Shown in pieces: positions 23,872 to 33,161 of a stretch of DNA of 33,974 bases. Numbering within the stretch: the first letter of the stretch is position 1; each line of letters begins with the position of its first letter. The stretch covers positions 1 to 33,974 of the forward strand of contig JAISWH010000067.1 in the NCBI GenBank assembly GCA_031271125.1, in the 5' to 3' direction. A program made the position numbers and the translations under genes. The stretch is from Dysgonamonadaceae bacterium (GTDB lineage: Bacteria > Bacteroidota > Bacteroidia > Bacteroidales > Azobacteroidaceae). The notes beneath the pieces were generated by a model. That model made no database searches. It was not told the DNA's origin and saw only the letters and a program-made list of their open reading frames with translations.

Positions 23872-25154
23872 TTATGCAATTTTCCGAAAAAGAGTTGATC
23901 ATACAACTCATTAAGCAAGAGGTAGTTCCGGCAATCGGATGCACGGAACCGGTAGCTGTTGCATTTGCTGTTGCCAAAGCCACAGAAATATTAGGCGTCA
24001 TTCCCGATCAAATAAAGGTGTATCTATCCGCCAATGTTTTGAAAAATGCGATGGGCGTAGGCATCCCCGGAACCGGTATGATTGGATTGCCGATTGCCGT
24101 CGCTTTGGGCGCGTTGATTGGCAAAAGCGAGTATCAATTGGAAGTGTTGAAAGACCTCGCCCCCGAAGCTGTAATCCGGGGCAAACAGATGATCGCAGAT
24201 AAAAAAATCAATATTTCCCTGAAAAAAGACGCTCCGGACCGACTTTACATCGAAGCAATTGTGACCAAAGGAAATGAAACTGCTAAAACCGTTGTCTGTT
24301 CGGAACATACAAAAATTGTAACTGTCGAAAAAAACGGGACAATTCTCTTTGAGGAGCCGCTAACCAACACTTCGGAAGAAAAAACACAATCCTGTGATTT
24401 GAATTTGGAAAAAGTCTACCGTTTTTCCATGGATACGCCTTTGGAAGAAATCCGGTTTATTCTCGAATCGGCGCGGTTGAATAAAGCGGCTGCGTTTTCG
24501 GCTTTCCAACATCAATATGGTCATGCTTTGGGGAAGACCTTAGTGGCGTCGTATGAAAAAGGAATCATGGGAAATAGCATGTTGCCCAAGATTTTAGCCT
24601 GCACTTCCGCCGCTTGCGACGCACGTATGGCCGGCGCAATGATTCCGGTGATGACCAATTCGGGCAGCGGGAATCAGGGAATTACGGCGACTTTACCGGT
24701 GGTTGTTTATGCCGAAGAAACCGGAAAATCCGAAGAAGCGTTGATTCGTGCGCTGACTCTAAGCCATTTGACGGTTATTTACATCAAACAGAGCATGGGG
24801 CGTCTTTCCGCTTTATGCGGTTGTGTAGTTGCTTCGACCGGATCGGCCTGCGGAATCACTTACTTGATGGGCGGCGGTTATCGCGAAATCGGTTACGCCG
24901 TTCAGAACATGATTGCCAATTTAGCCGGCGTAATTTGCGACGGCGCTAAACCCAGCTGTTCGCTGAAAGTATCGAGCAGCGTTACCACCGCTTTATTTGC
25001 CGCCATGATGGCAATGGAAGGAAAATATGTCACTTCGGTGGAAGGAATTATAGATGAAAATGTAGATAAATCAATTCAAAACTTAACGCGCATAGCATCC
25101 GAAGGAATGAACGAAACGGATAAAATGATTTTGGAAATAATGACAACAAAATAG
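23868..25154 (+). CDS. UPF0597/CyuA-type L-cysteine desulfidase-like protein
   Basis: The 428-residue protein matches the UPF0597 (YhaM/CyuA) family, some members of which are [4Fe-4S] enzymes releasing sulfide, ammonia and pyruvate from L-cysteine; the wider fold is shared with the L-serine dehydratase alpha subunit. Family features are [20 protein letters not shown] near the start, [58 protein letters not shown] and [12 protein letters not shown]. The conserved cysteines in GCTEP and CDGAKPSC fit cluster binding. Start is ATG 23868, overlapping the obgE stop by 4 nt; ATG 23874 is also possible. Substrate may be cysteine or a related amino acid; sequence alone does not decide. Confidence 0.88.
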   Translation: MIMQFSEKELIIQLIKQEVVPAIGCTEPVAVAFAVAKATEILGVIPDQIKVYLSANVLKNAMGVGIPGTGMIGLPIAVALGALIGKSEYQLEVLKDLAPEAVIRGKQMIADKKINISLKKDAPDRLYIEAIVTKGNETAKTVVCSEHTKIVTVEKNGTILFEEPLTNTSEEKTQSCDLNLEKVYRFSMDTPLEEIRFILESARLNKAAAFSAFQHQYGHALGKTLVASYEKGIMGNSMLPKILACTSAACDARMAGAMIPVMTNSGSGNQGITATLPVVVYAEETGKSEEALIRALTLSHLTVIYIKQSMGRLSALCGCVVASTGSACGITYLMGGGYREIGYAVQNMIANLAGVICDGAKPSCSLKVSSSVTTALFAAMMAMEGKYVTSVEGIIDENVDKSIQNLTRIASEGMNETDKMILEIMTTK

Positions 25155-25181
25155 AATTATTTTAAAACAAACTATATACAG

Positions 25182-26516
25182 ATGAAAATTATCATCGCAG
25201 GAGCCGGCGAAGTAGGCGCTTATCTGGCAAAACTACTTTCTCAGGAAAACCAAGACATCGTCTTTATGGATCCTGACGAAGACAAATTGAATGTCCCTTA
25301 CGGTCTTGAAATCATGACCGCCGTTGGAAATCCGACGTCCATCAATGATTTGAAAGCGGCCGGGGTAAAACAGGCAGAGATGTTTATCGCTGTTACGCCC
25401 GAAGAATCCATCAATATGACGGCTTGCATGTTGGCGACCAATCTCGGCGCACAAACGACGATTGCCCGCGTAAGCAATACCGAATATCTGCTCCCTAAGA
25501 ACATGGAATTTTTTTCCAAGCTGGGGATTGATTCCTTGATATGCCCTGAAGTATTGGCTGCCGAAGAAATAGTAAGCGCATTGAAAAACCCCTGGACACG
25601 CCAATGGTCGGAATTGGCCGGCAGAAAATTAATTCTTGTAGGCGCGAAAATCAGGGACAACGCCGCCATAATTAATAAGTATCTTTATGACCTGTCGCAA
25701 GGGGAAAGATTTTATCATATCGTTGCGATTAAGCGGGAAAACGAAACGATTATTCCGCGAGGGTCAGACCAAATACTTTCCGGCGATATTGTGTTTTTTA
25801 CGACAACGCCCAAATATATTCCCAACATCAAAACCTTTGCCGGGAAAGACAATATCAATATCAACCGGATAACCATCATGGGCGGTAGCCGGATCGCCCT
25901 GAAAGTCTGCGAAAATTTGCCGGACAGCATCCAAATCAAATTGATTGAAAAAGACAAAGAAAAAAGTTACCGTTTGGCCGAAAAAATGCGAAGTAATGTA
26001 ATGATACTTAACGGCGACGGTCGCAATACGGACCTTCTCATCCGGGAAAATATCGAAAAGTGCGATGCATTTATCGCCTTGACTTCCAATTCCGAAGCGA
26101 ATATTTTGGCTTGTGTGACGGCCAAAAGTCTGGGCGTTCCCAAAACAGTCGCCGAAGTAGAAAACGTGGATTATATACAGATGGCAGAAAAATTGGATAT
26201 CGGTACGGTTATCAATAAAAAACTGATTGCCGTAAGCCATATCTATCAATTCCTTTTGAATGCCGATGTTTCGACAGTGAAAAGCATGACTTTCGCCAAT
26301 GCGGAAGTAGCCGAATTAGTCGCCCGTCCCCATTCCAAAGTTACCCGCAAACCCGTCAAAGAATTGAACTTGCCCAAAGATATGACTTTAGGCGGAAGAA
26401 TCCGGAATGGCGCAGTAACCATCATTGATGGCGACACCCAAATTGAAGCCGGCGATCACGTCGTCGTCTTCTGTTTAAATGCCGCCGTGCGTAAAATCGA
26501 AGATTATTTCAAATGA
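25182..26516 (+). CDS. trkA: Trk potassium uptake regulator TrkA
   Basis: TrkA is the cytoplasmic gating subunit of the Trk K+ channel. The 444-residue product holds two tandem RCK units: the first begins MKIIIAGAGEVGAYLAKLLS (Rossmann GxGxxG, with the acidic end of strand two at FMDPDED) and is followed by a TrkA-C domain (about 140-218); the second begins at about 229 with ITIMGGSRIALKVCENL and is followed by another TrkA-C domain to about 444. This two-fold NAD(H)/nucleotide-binding layout is standard for full-length TrkA. It overlaps trkH by 4 nt (ATGA), giving an obvious two-gene operon. Confidence 0.95.
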   Translation: MKIIIAGAGEVGAYLAKLLSQENQDIVFMDPDEDKLNVPYGLEIMTAVGNPTSINDLKAAGVKQAEMFIAVTPEESINMTACMLATNLGAQTTIARVSNTEYLLPKNMEFFSKLGIDSLICPEVLAAEEIVSALKNPWTRQWSELAGRKLILVGAKIRDNAAIINKYLYDLSQGERFYHIVAIKRENETIIPRGSDQILSGDIVFFTTTPKYIPNIKTFAGKDNININRITIMGGSRIALKVCENLPDSIQIKLIEKDKEKSYRLAEKMRSNVMILNGDGRNTDLLIRENIEKCDAFIALTSNSEANILACVTAKSLGVPKTVAEVENVDYIQMAEKLDIGTVINKKLIAVSHIYQFLLNADVSTVKSMTFANAEVAELVARPHSKVTRKPVKELNLPKDMTLGGRIRNGAVTIIDGDTQIEAGDHVVVFCLNAAVRKIEDYFK

Positions 26517-27973
26517 GATTCGTTAATTGGAAATTTGTATTTCGTGTCATCGGATTAACCCTGATGTTAGAATCCGTTTTCATGTTCTTTACGGCGGGCG
26601 TATCCTTTTATTTGAAAGAAATGAATGGCGTTTTCGTTCTTTCCGGAATTATCACGCTATTCGCAGGATTAATTCTTTTCTTTCGTTCCGACTTCAAGAC
26701 CAAATTTAAAATCATTGGGAAAAAGGAAAGCTGCCTCAGCGTAACCTTTGCATGGATATCGTTTGCCATTTTCGGCTCATTGCCGTTTCTTTTTAGTGGA
26801 CAAACAAGTTCTTTCACCGACGCCGTTTTCGAATCGACTTCGGGCATAACGACCACCGGCGCTTCCGTCCTCAACTATGTCGAATCCTTGCCGAAAGGCA
26901 TTTTGTTCTGGCGCAGTTTGATACAATGGTTGGGCGGTCTTGGAATCATCGTATTTTCGTTGGCGCTGTTTCCGTTGATGGGCGGAGGCGCCGCTCATTT
27001 GTTCGACTCGGAAGCAACCGGACTCACCCACGACAAATTCCGGCCGCGCGTCAATGAAATGGCCAAAAGGCTTTGGCTCATTTATGTATCATTCACCGGC
27101 GTGCTGGTCGCCCTTTTGATAGCCGGCGAGATGAGCGTTTTTGATGCGATATGCCATGCTTTTTCCACCATCTCCACCGGCGGATTTTCGACCAAAGGGT
27201 CTAACATTGCTTATTGGGATTCCATTTATATAGAAACCATTACTTGTATCTTCATGCTGATTGGCGCCACCAATTTTGCTTTGCTTTATTTTTTGTTTAA
27301 GGGGAAATTCAAAAAGTTTTTTCACGATGAAGAATTGCGGTGGTTTGCGGCTATCATTCTGGCGATGGGATCATTCATAGCCGTTTGTTTGCAGTGGGGC
27401 AAGGAATGGGATCAAATAGCCGATTCGGTTCGCATTGCTTTTTTCAGGGTAATATCCGTCATTACCGGAACCGGTTTTTCGACAGGCGATTTTATCCAAT
27501 GGAGTCCGGCCTATTGGATTCCGTTTATGTTCATGATGTTTATTTGCGGATGCGCCGGCTCGACCAGCGGCGGGATGAAAGTCATCCGCGTTGTGGTTTT
27601 GATAAAAAACACTTTTTACGAATTTAAACGCTTAACGCATCCACGCGCCATTATTCCCGTGCGCATCAACGGGGAAGCCTTATCTTTCGAAACGGTTCAG
27701 CGTTTGCTGGCATTTGCGTTTCTTTATATCTTGATTATTTTTGTCAGTTGGGGGATACTTGTTTTCTCCGGAATGACTTTTATGGAAGCCTTAGTTGCGG
27801 CGCTGTCATCGCTGGGTAATACGGGACTTGGGTTTGCGGAAAACGGACCTTCCGGCAGTTTTGTCGATATACCGACATTTGCCAAATGGTATATGGCTTT
27901 TCTGATGGTTGTGGGGCGCGTGGAAATTTTTACGGTGCTGATTCTGTTTATACCGACATTCTGGAAAAATTAA
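26513..27973 (+). CDS. trkH: Trk-type potassium channel subunit TrkH
   Basis: The 486-residue inner-membrane protein forms the K+ pore gated by TrkA. Four selectivity-filter repeats are visible in order: TSGITTTGASVL, STISTGGFST, VITGTGFSTGDF and SSLGNTGLGF, each after a re-entrant pore helix. Around ten hydrophobic segments are present. The gating-loop glycines in CGCAGSTSGGMKV, a signature of TrkH/KtrB proteins, follow the third filter. The start overlaps the trkA stop. The stop codon at 27971-27973 is 2 nt from the stop codon of the convergent gene, and no terminator hairpin is visible between them, so transcripts may overlap. Confidence 0.95.
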   Translation: MRFVNWKFVFRVIGLTLMLESVFMFFTAGVSFYLKEMNGVFVLSGIITLFAGLILFFRSDFKTKFKIIGKKESCLSVTFAWISFAIFGSLPFLFSGQTSSFTDAVFESTSGITTTGASVLNYVESLPKGILFWRSLIQWLGGLGIIVFSLALFPLMGGGAAHLFDSEATGLTHDKFRPRVNEMAKRLWLIYVSFTGVLVALLIAGEMSVFDAICHAFSTISTGGFSTKGSNIAYWDSIYIETITCIFMLIGATNFALLYFLFKGKFKKFFHDEELRWFAAIILAMGSFIAVCLQWGKEWDQIADSVRIAFFRVISVITGTGFSTGDFIQWSPAYWIPFMFMMFICGCAGSTSGGMKVIRVVVLIKNTFYEFKRLTHPRAIIPVRINGEALSFETVQRLLAFAFLYILIIFVSWGILVFSGMTFMEALVAALSSLGNTGLGFAENGPSGSFVDIPTFAKWYMAFLMVVGRVEIFTVLILFIPTFWKN

Positions 27974-27975
27974 TC

Positions 27976-28293
27976 TTACCGGACAACAAATTTTTTCACA
28001 ACACCGTCCAATTTGAAAATATAAATAGCTCGCGGAAGATTCAGTTCATAATCTCCGGCGGGAGTTTTTATTTCTATTTGCCGAACCTTATTTCCGAGGA
28101 TGGTAAATATTTCGACCCGTCGTCCTACCGGTGCATTCCTTAATGTTAATTTATTGTTAATCAATATCATTTCGGGCATAACAAGCTCTTCCGCCACCGC
28201 AGTCTGTTTCTTATTTTGTTTGTCTTGAGCGAAAGTAACAGTCCCACAGTAGCAAGAAAAAAAGAATATTATGATTAATACAATTGGTTTCAT
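27976..28293 (-). CDS. Short secreted protein consisting mainly of a T9SS-type C-terminal tail
   Basis: The 105-residue product has a signal peptide (about 1-23, ending TVTFAQ) and a mature part of only about 80 residues. After a short lysine-rich linker the rest (about 48-105) matches the type A sorting-domain pattern: NAPVGRRVEIFTILGNKVRQ, then a turn, DYELNLPRAIYIFKL and the basic end KKFVVR. Normally such a tail follows a large cargo domain; here nothing precedes it. It has its own promoter (CTTG at 28350-28347, 19 nt, TACTTTTG at 28327-28320, minus strand). It could be a truncated relic or a genuine small surface protein. It is convergent with trkH. Confidence 0.75.
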   Translation of the reverse strand: MKPIVLIIIFFFSCYCGTVTFAQDKQNKKQTAVAEELVMPEMILINNKLTLRNAPVGRRVEIFTILGNKVRQIEIKTPAGDYELNLPRAIYIFKLDGVVKKFVVR

Positions 28294-28319
28294 AAAAACG
28301 CAACGAATCTATTTTATTG

Positions 28320-28350
28320 CAAAAGTAATACTTTTTGTTTAATTTACAAG
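28320..28350 (-). promoter_or_regulatory. Promoter of the short T9SS-tail protein gene
   Basis: On the minus strand CTTG (28350-28347), a 19-nt spacer and TACTTTTG (28327-28320) differ from the consensus only in the first -33 base. Start lies about 20 nt upstream of ATG 28293. Confidence 0.55.
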
Positions 28351-28382
28351 CTATTTATCACAGATTTTCAAGTATAATCCGA

Positions 28383-28405
28383 TGCAATTGATTACGCCAA
28401 TTGCA
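28383..28405. promoter_or_regulatory. Palindromic operator candidate upstream of the phospho-sugar mutase promoter
   Basis: TGCAATTG (28383-28390) and CAATTGCA (28398-28405) form a perfect 8-bp inverted repeat around a 7-nt centre, ending 20 nt before the -33 element at 28425. Its position fits an activator or repressor site shared by the divergent genes. No regulator is identified. Confidence 0.35.
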
Positions 28406-28424
28406 CTTCCTCGTGTACAATTTT

Positions 28425-28456
28425 CTTGTTATTCTCGTTTATTCCAATTATCTTTG
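28425..28456 (+). promoter_or_regulatory. Promoter of the phospho-sugar mutase gene
   Basis: CTTG at 28425-28428, a 20-nt spacer and TATCTTTG at 28449-28456 match the Bacteroidetes consensus with one -33 mismatch. Start near 28463 gives a leader of about 47 nt and rules out the in-frame ATG at 28426 as the translation start. Confidence 0.6.
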
Positions 28457-28509
28457 CCTCATATTTTCAAACTAAACTTTACATTATATATAAACTAAAA
28501 ACGCTTGTT

Positions 28510-30258
28510 ATGTACGACGAAAAATTATTACACCAAATAAAAGCGAAAGCCAACGGATGGCTCTCTCCCGAATACGACGAGGCAACCCGTAAGGAAGTAA
28601 AAATTTTGTTGGAAAAAGAAGACACAACCGATCTTATCGAAGCTTTTTACAAAGATTTGGAATTTGGAACGGGCGGACTTCGCGGAATTATGGGCGCCGG
28701 CTCAAACCGGATGAACAAATATACGGTGGGCGCCGCAACCCAAGGTTTAGCCAATTACTTGAAAAAGGAATTTGCCGCCTTGCCGCAAATCAGTGTAGTA
28801 ATCGGGCATGACTGCCGCAACAACAGCCGCCTGTTTGCCGAAATTTCGGCGGATATTTTTTCGGCCAACGGAATAAAAGCCTACTTATTTCCCGATTTGC
28901 GCCCGACGCCGGAAATAAGTTACGCCATTCGCAAATTGGGATGTCAAAGCGGCATTGTGATTACAGCTTCCCATAATCCCAAAGAATACAACGGTTACAA
29001 AGCGTATTGGAACGACGGCGCGCAAGTAATCGCTCCGCACGACCGCAACATTATTGCCGAAGTCAATAACGTTTCTTCCGTGAAGGACATTCATTTCAAG
29101 AAAAATCCGGCCTTGATCCAACTGCTTGATGAAACGATCGACAAACTGTTTATCGACGACCTGTTGTCGATTTCTCTTTCGCCCGAAGCCATTGCCCGCC
29201 ACAAAGACATTAAAATCGTATACACGCCGATTCATGGTACAGGAATCACCCTGATTCCCGACGCTTTGAAAGCGATGGGATTCACGCAAATCATTCATGT
29301 TCCCGAACAGGACGTGGTGAGCGGCGATTTCCCGACCGTAGTTTCCCCGAATCCCGAAGAATCCGCCGCACTGAAAATGGCGGTAGAGAAAGCCATTGAG
29401 ACCGGAGCCGATCTGGTAATGGCTTCCGACCCCGACGCCGACAGGGTAGGCGCCGCAGTGCGCAACGAACAAGGCGAGTTTGTTTTGTTAAACGGAAATC
29501 AAACGCTTCTGATTTACCTGTATTATTTGATTACCCGTTGGCGGGAATTGGGAAAACTGGAAGGAAACGAATACGTGGTAAAAACCATCGTTTCAACCGA
29601 ATTAGTGAAAACCATCGCCAAAAAGAACGGCGTGAAACTGTATGACTGTTACACCGGATTCAAATGGATTGCCAATGTGATGCGTCAAAATGAAAATAAA
29701 CTGACCTACATCGGCGGAGGGGAAGAAAGTTACGGATTCCTGGCCGAGCCTTTTGTCCGCGATAAAGACGCCGTATCAGGCTGTATGCTTTTGGCTGAAA
29801 TTGCGGCTTGGGCGGCCGATAACGGCAAAACGATTTACACGCTCCTGCAAGATATTTATGTGGAATATGGATTTTCAAAAGAAAAAGGCATTTCAGTCGT
29901 CAAACAAGGAAAATCGGGTGCGGAGGAAATCGAAGAAATGATGAAAAACTACCGTCAAAACCCAATGACGGAATTAGCCGGATCGAAAGTGATTTTCATC
30001 AAAGACTTTGCTAAACTGACCGGAAAAGACCTCATTGAGGACGAAACCGTGTCATTGAATATGCCGACAACATCCAATGTACTTCAATATTTTACCGAAG
30101 ATAAAACAAAGGTTTCCATTCGTCCTTCGGGTACGGAGCCGAAGATAAAATTTTATGTGGAAATTCACGGCAAAGTGGATGCCCGTGAAGATTTGGCTGC
30201 CGCTGAAACTGCCGCTGACGCTAAGATCGCAGAAGTTAGCAAGTCTTTGGGGATATGA
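28510..30258 (+). CDS. Phospho-sugar mutase (phosphoglucomutase/phosphomannomutase, PgcA/PGM2-like)
   Basis: The enzyme interconverts sugar 1- and 6-phosphates through a phosphoserine intermediate. From ATG 28510 (MYDEKLLHQIKAKANGWLSP) the product is 582 residues, the size of PgcA/PGM2-type enzymes. The active serine lies in GIVITASHNPKEYNGYK, the metal loop is DPDADRVGA, the sugar loop is GGGEESYGFL and the phosphate loop is IRPSGTEPKIKFY. An upstream ATG at 28426 lies inside the promoter and is rejected. With the glycogen genes elsewhere in the window, glucose-1-phosphate to glucose-6-phosphate conversion is the likeliest role; mannose phosphates may also be used. The next gene starts 10 nt after its stop. 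Confidence 0.94.
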   Translation: MYDEKLLHQIKAKANGWLSPEYDEATRKEVKILLEKEDTTDLIEAFYKDLEFGTGGLRGIMGAGSNRMNKYTVGAATQGLANYLKKEFAALPQISVVIGHDCRNNSRLFAEISADIFSANGIKAYLFPDLRPTPEISYAIRKLGCQSGIVITASHNPKEYNGYKAYWNDGAQVIAPHDRNIIAEVNNVSSVKDIHFKKNPALIQLLDETIDKLFIDDLLSISLSPEAIARHKDIKIVYTPIHGTGITLIPDALKAMGFTQIIHVPEQDVVSGDFPTVVSPNPEESAALKMAVEKAIETGADLVMASDPDADRVGAAVRNEQGEFVLLNGNQTLLIYLYYLITRWRELGKLEGNEYVVKTIVSTELVKTIAKKNGVKLYDCYTGFKWIANVMRQNENKLTYIGGGEESYGFLAEPFVRDKDAVSGCMLLAEIAAWAADNGKTIYTLLQDIYVEYGFSKEKGISVVKQGKSGAEEIEEMMKNYRQNPMTELAGSKVIFIKDFAKLTGKDLIEDETVSLNMPTTSNVLQYFTEDKTKVSIRPSGTEPKIKFYVEIHGKVDAREDLAAAETAADAKIAEVSKSLGI

Positions 30259-30268
30259 TATAACTAAC

Positions 30269-30955
30269 ATGAAACAAACAATAGACACTTTTTCCGGCTT
30301 CTCTCCCGAGACTTTCAAGTTCTTCAACGAGTTGAAAGAATACAATTATAAACCTTGGTTCGACGAACATAAACCGATTTATGAGGGGGAAGTCGTGCGA
30401 CCATTGAAAGCCTTGGTATACATCATGGCGCCGGCTATGTATGCCATTGATCCTCAAATCAATACGAATCCGAATAAAGTTGTTTCGAGGATTTACCGAG
30501 ATGTCCGTTTTTCAAAGGATAAAGCGCCTTACCGGACGGCCATGTGGATTAGTTTCCAACGTTTATTGACCGATTGGCAGAACTTTCCGGGTTATTACCT
30601 GGAAATTTCCGACAGCGGTTATTCCTACGGAATGGGCTTGTATCTTCCCAAAAAGAAGGAAATGGACGCTTTCCGTTCAAAGGTTGAATATGAACCGGAG
30701 TATTTTCGTGAAATGACGGCGGATTTGATTGGAAAGCATGCTTTTATCATTGGCGGAGAAGCATATAAACGGCAGATAAATAACAACTTGCCGGAATATT
30801 TTCAGCAATGGATACAACGGAAAAGCATTTATCTGTACAAACAATTTCCGGTTGGAAGCGAGTTGTTTTCTGCCGATTTTGCACAATTTTTAGCGAATGA
30901 ATATTCCCTGTTGCAGCCTTTGTACGATTATTTGGTTGATGTTGGTGAAGATTGA
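30269..30955 (+). CDS. DUF2461 family protein
   Basis: From ATG 30269 (MKQTIDTFSGFSPETFKFFN) the product is 228 residues, the usual DUF2461 length; a longer frame from 30155 runs back into the mutase gene and is rejected. Family marks are the NYKPWFDEHKPIYEGEVVRP segment and the block NKVVSRIYRDVRFSKDKAPY followed by RTAMWISF, and the central GYYLEISDSGYSYGMGLYLP. No function is established. It has no signal peptide and is probably cytoplasmic. It starts 10 nt after the mutase stop and is 21 nt before the S46 peptidase gene, so the three may be cotranscribed. Confidence 0.92.
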   Translation: MKQTIDTFSGFSPETFKFFNELKEYNYKPWFDEHKPIYEGEVVRPLKALVYIMAPAMYAIDPQINTNPNKVVSRIYRDVRFSKDKAPYRTAMWISFQRLLTDWQNFPGYYLEISDSGYSYGMGLYLPKKKEMDAFRSKVEYEPEYFREMTADLIGKHAFIIGGEAYKRQINNNLPEYFQQWIQRKSIYLYKQFPVGSELFSADFAQFLANEYSLLQPLYDYLVDVGED

Positions 30956-30976
30956 ATTTATTATAAATGACTAATT

Positions 30977-33094
30977 ATGAAACGAATAACATTATTTCTT
31001 TTATCCATTTGGGTCTGTTTGATTGCATCGGCAGACGAAGGCATGTGGATGCTCAATAATCTGAAAGAATCCAATTGGGCGAGAATGAGAGAATTAGGAT
31101 TTATGTTAAGTCCGCAACAGTTGTACGACACCCTTCAACCCTCTTTGAAAGACGCAGTCATTCAATTCAACGGAGGATGTACAGGTATCACCGTATCGGA
31201 CAAAGGGTTAATATTTACGAATCACCATTGCGGATACGGTGCAATTCAATCGAAAAGTACGGTAGAAAACAATTACCTTCGCGACGGATTCGTAGCCAAT
31301 GCGATAGAGGATGAAATACCGATTCCCAACATGTTTGTTCGTTATTTAATCAAGACAGAGGATGTAAGCGGGGAAGTACTTGCCGACGTTACATCCGGAA
31401 TGGATGAAAAAGCGCGTTTGGATGAAATCAAACGGAAAGTCGGGGAAATTGAGAAACGAAACAGCGTCGATTCCCTGTCCATTCAGGCGGAAGTAACATC
31501 CTATTTTGCTTACAACGCTTTTTATCTGAATACCTATCTGGTTTTAACCGACATCCGCCTGGTTTTTGCGCCGCCCTCGTCCGTAGGGAAATTCGGAGGC
31601 GACACGGACAATTGGATGTGGCCGCGTCACACTTGCGATTTCAGTGTTTTCCGCGCTTATGTCAATCCCGAACACAAAAAGGGTTATCATGAAGAAAATA
31701 TTCCGTATCAACCCAAATATGTAGCGCCGGTATCTTTGAAAGGCTACAAAGAAAATGCTTTCGCGATGACCATCGGTTTTCCGGGACGCACCAGCCGGTA
31801 CTTGTCGTCGTGGGGCGTGGAACAACGCGTCAAAAGCATCAATGAACCGCGTATTGAAGTGCGCGGAATCAAACAGGATATTTGGAACGAAGCCATGTTG
31901 CAATCCGACGCGGTGCGAATCAAATACGCTTCCAAATATGCGAGGAGTGCCAATTATTGGAAAAATTCCATCGGCATGAATCGGGGTCTGGCGAGAATGG
32001 GCGTGATTGAACGGAAGCAAGCGCTTGAAAATGAATTTCGTAAATGGTTGGATGCTCATCCCGACAAAAAAAACGTTTACGGTTCGACTTTGGATTTATT
32101 AGAAAAAGCCTATACTTCAAGCCGTGAAATACAACGCATTTCCACTTTTTTGAACGAAGCCGTTTCCGGTGCGGAAATCATTGGTTTTGCCCACAATGCT
32201 TCTTCGATAAATGCGAAGAATAGGGACGAATTTTTTGAACAAAACATTCGTCCGGCCTACAAAGATTACGAAGCGGCATTGGACGAAAAAGTATTGGCGG
32301 CGATGTTGCAAGTGATGAAGAAGAATATTCCCGTACAGGAACTTCCCGACATTTTTCAGGTAATAGAAAAAAAATACAAAGGAAACTATGCCCGGTATGC
32401 GGCCGACGTATTCAAAAAATCGGTTATCCCTTATCCCGATAAATTGAAAGAAATCTTCTTGAATCCGAAAAAAGCCAAGCAATTGGAAAAAGACCCCGCT
32501 GTGCGTTTAGCCCAATCGGCGCGGAAAGTTCAAACCAAATACCGTGAACTGACAGCCAATTCCCGATACGATATTATCAAAGGCGAACGTTTGTTTTTCG
32601 CCGGATTGGAAGAGATGAAACCGGAAATAAATTTCCCCTCCGACGCCAATTCCACCATGCGGGCGAGCTACGGAAGCATAAACGGTTACGTTCCTTACGA
32701 CGGCGCCTGGTACGATTATTACACGACAACCAAGGGCGTTTTTGAAAAATATAAAAAAGATGATCCCGAGTTTCATGTTCAATCCGAATTATTGAGCTTA
32801 TTGGGCAGCGGCGATTTCGGCGTTTACGGAAATGGCAACGGCACGATGAACACTGATTTTCTATCCGACAACGACATTACGGGCGGTAATTCGGGAAGTC
32901 CCATTTTTGACGGGAAAGGCTGTGTGATTGGTTTGGCTTTCGATGGCAATTGGGAAGCAATGAGCGGAGATATTGCTTTTGAGGCTAATATTCAGCGTTG
33001 TATCGGCGTTGATATTCGCTATGTTTTGTTTATGATCGACAAGTGGGGACATGCCGATCGCTTGTTGGATGAAATAAAATTCGATAATGAGTAA
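30977..33094 (+). CDS. dpp7: S46 dipeptidyl-peptidase, DPP7-type
   Basis: S46 enzymes remove dipeptides from the N-terminus of oligopeptides in the periplasm, feeding amino-acid fermentation. The 705-residue product has a signal peptide (1 to about 19, ending IASA). The catalytic His is His84 in FTNHHCGYGA, the Asp lies in the GGDTDNWMWPRHTCDF block and the Ser is Ser639 in GGNSGSPIFDG. The P1-specificity position, 18 residues after the catalytic Ser, is Gly657 in FDGNWEAMSGD; DPP7 has Gly there, while acidic-specific DPP11 has Arg, so hydrophobic P1 preference is expected. The helical insert domain (about 280-570) that caps the active site is present. It follows DUF2461 by 21 nt. Confidence 0.95.
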   Translation: MKRITLFLLSIWVCLIASADEGMWMLNNLKESNWARMRELGFMLSPQQLYDTLQPSLKDAVIQFNGGCTGITVSDKGLIFTNHHCGYGAIQSKSTVENNYLRDGFVANAIEDEIPIPNMFVRYLIKTEDVSGEVLADVTSGMDEKARLDEIKRKVGEIEKRNSVDSLSIQAEVTSYFAYNAFYLNTYLVLTDIRLVFAPPSSVGKFGGDTDNWMWPRHTCDFSVFRAYVNPEHKKGYHEENIPYQPKYVAPVSLKGYKENAFAMTIGFPGRTSRYLSSWGVEQRVKSINEPRIEVRGIKQDIWNEAMLQSDAVRIKYASKYARSANYWKNSIGMNRGLARMGVIERKQALENEFRKWLDAHPDKKNVYGSTLDLLEKAYTSSREIQRISTFLNEAVSGAEIIGFAHNASSINAKNRDEFFEQNIRPAYKDYEAALDEKVLAAMLQVMKKNIPVQELPDIFQVIEKKYKGNYARYAADVFKKSVIPYPDKLKEIFLNPKKAKQLEKDPAVRLAQSARKVQTKYRELTANSRYDIIKGERLFFAGLEEMKPEINFPSDANSTMRASYGSINGYVPYDGAWYDYYTTTKGVFEKYKKDDPEFHVQSELLSLLGSGDFGVYGNGNGTMNTDFLSDNDITGGNSGSPIFDGKGCVIGLAFDGNWEAMSGDIAFEANIQRCIGVDIRYVLFMIDKWGHADRLLDEIKFDNE

Positions 33095-33161
33095 GATTAA
33101 AAGTAAAGCAGGGCTAATTCGGCATTTTTATGTGTCTGTGTATATATTGAGGAATTTTATG

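Noticed and set aside
23939-24202. Overlapping open frame inside the CyuA-like gene
   Set aside because: It is a frame shadow of a strongly conserved gene, arginine/histidine-rich and without family character.
28426-28509. N-terminal extension of the phospho-sugar mutase
   Set aside because: It would start inside the promoter (TATCTTTG at 28449-28456), and family proteins start near MYDEKLLHQ.
30155-30268. N-terminal extension of the DUF2461 protein
   Set aside because: It lies in the mutase coding region in another frame; the family begins at ATG 30269.
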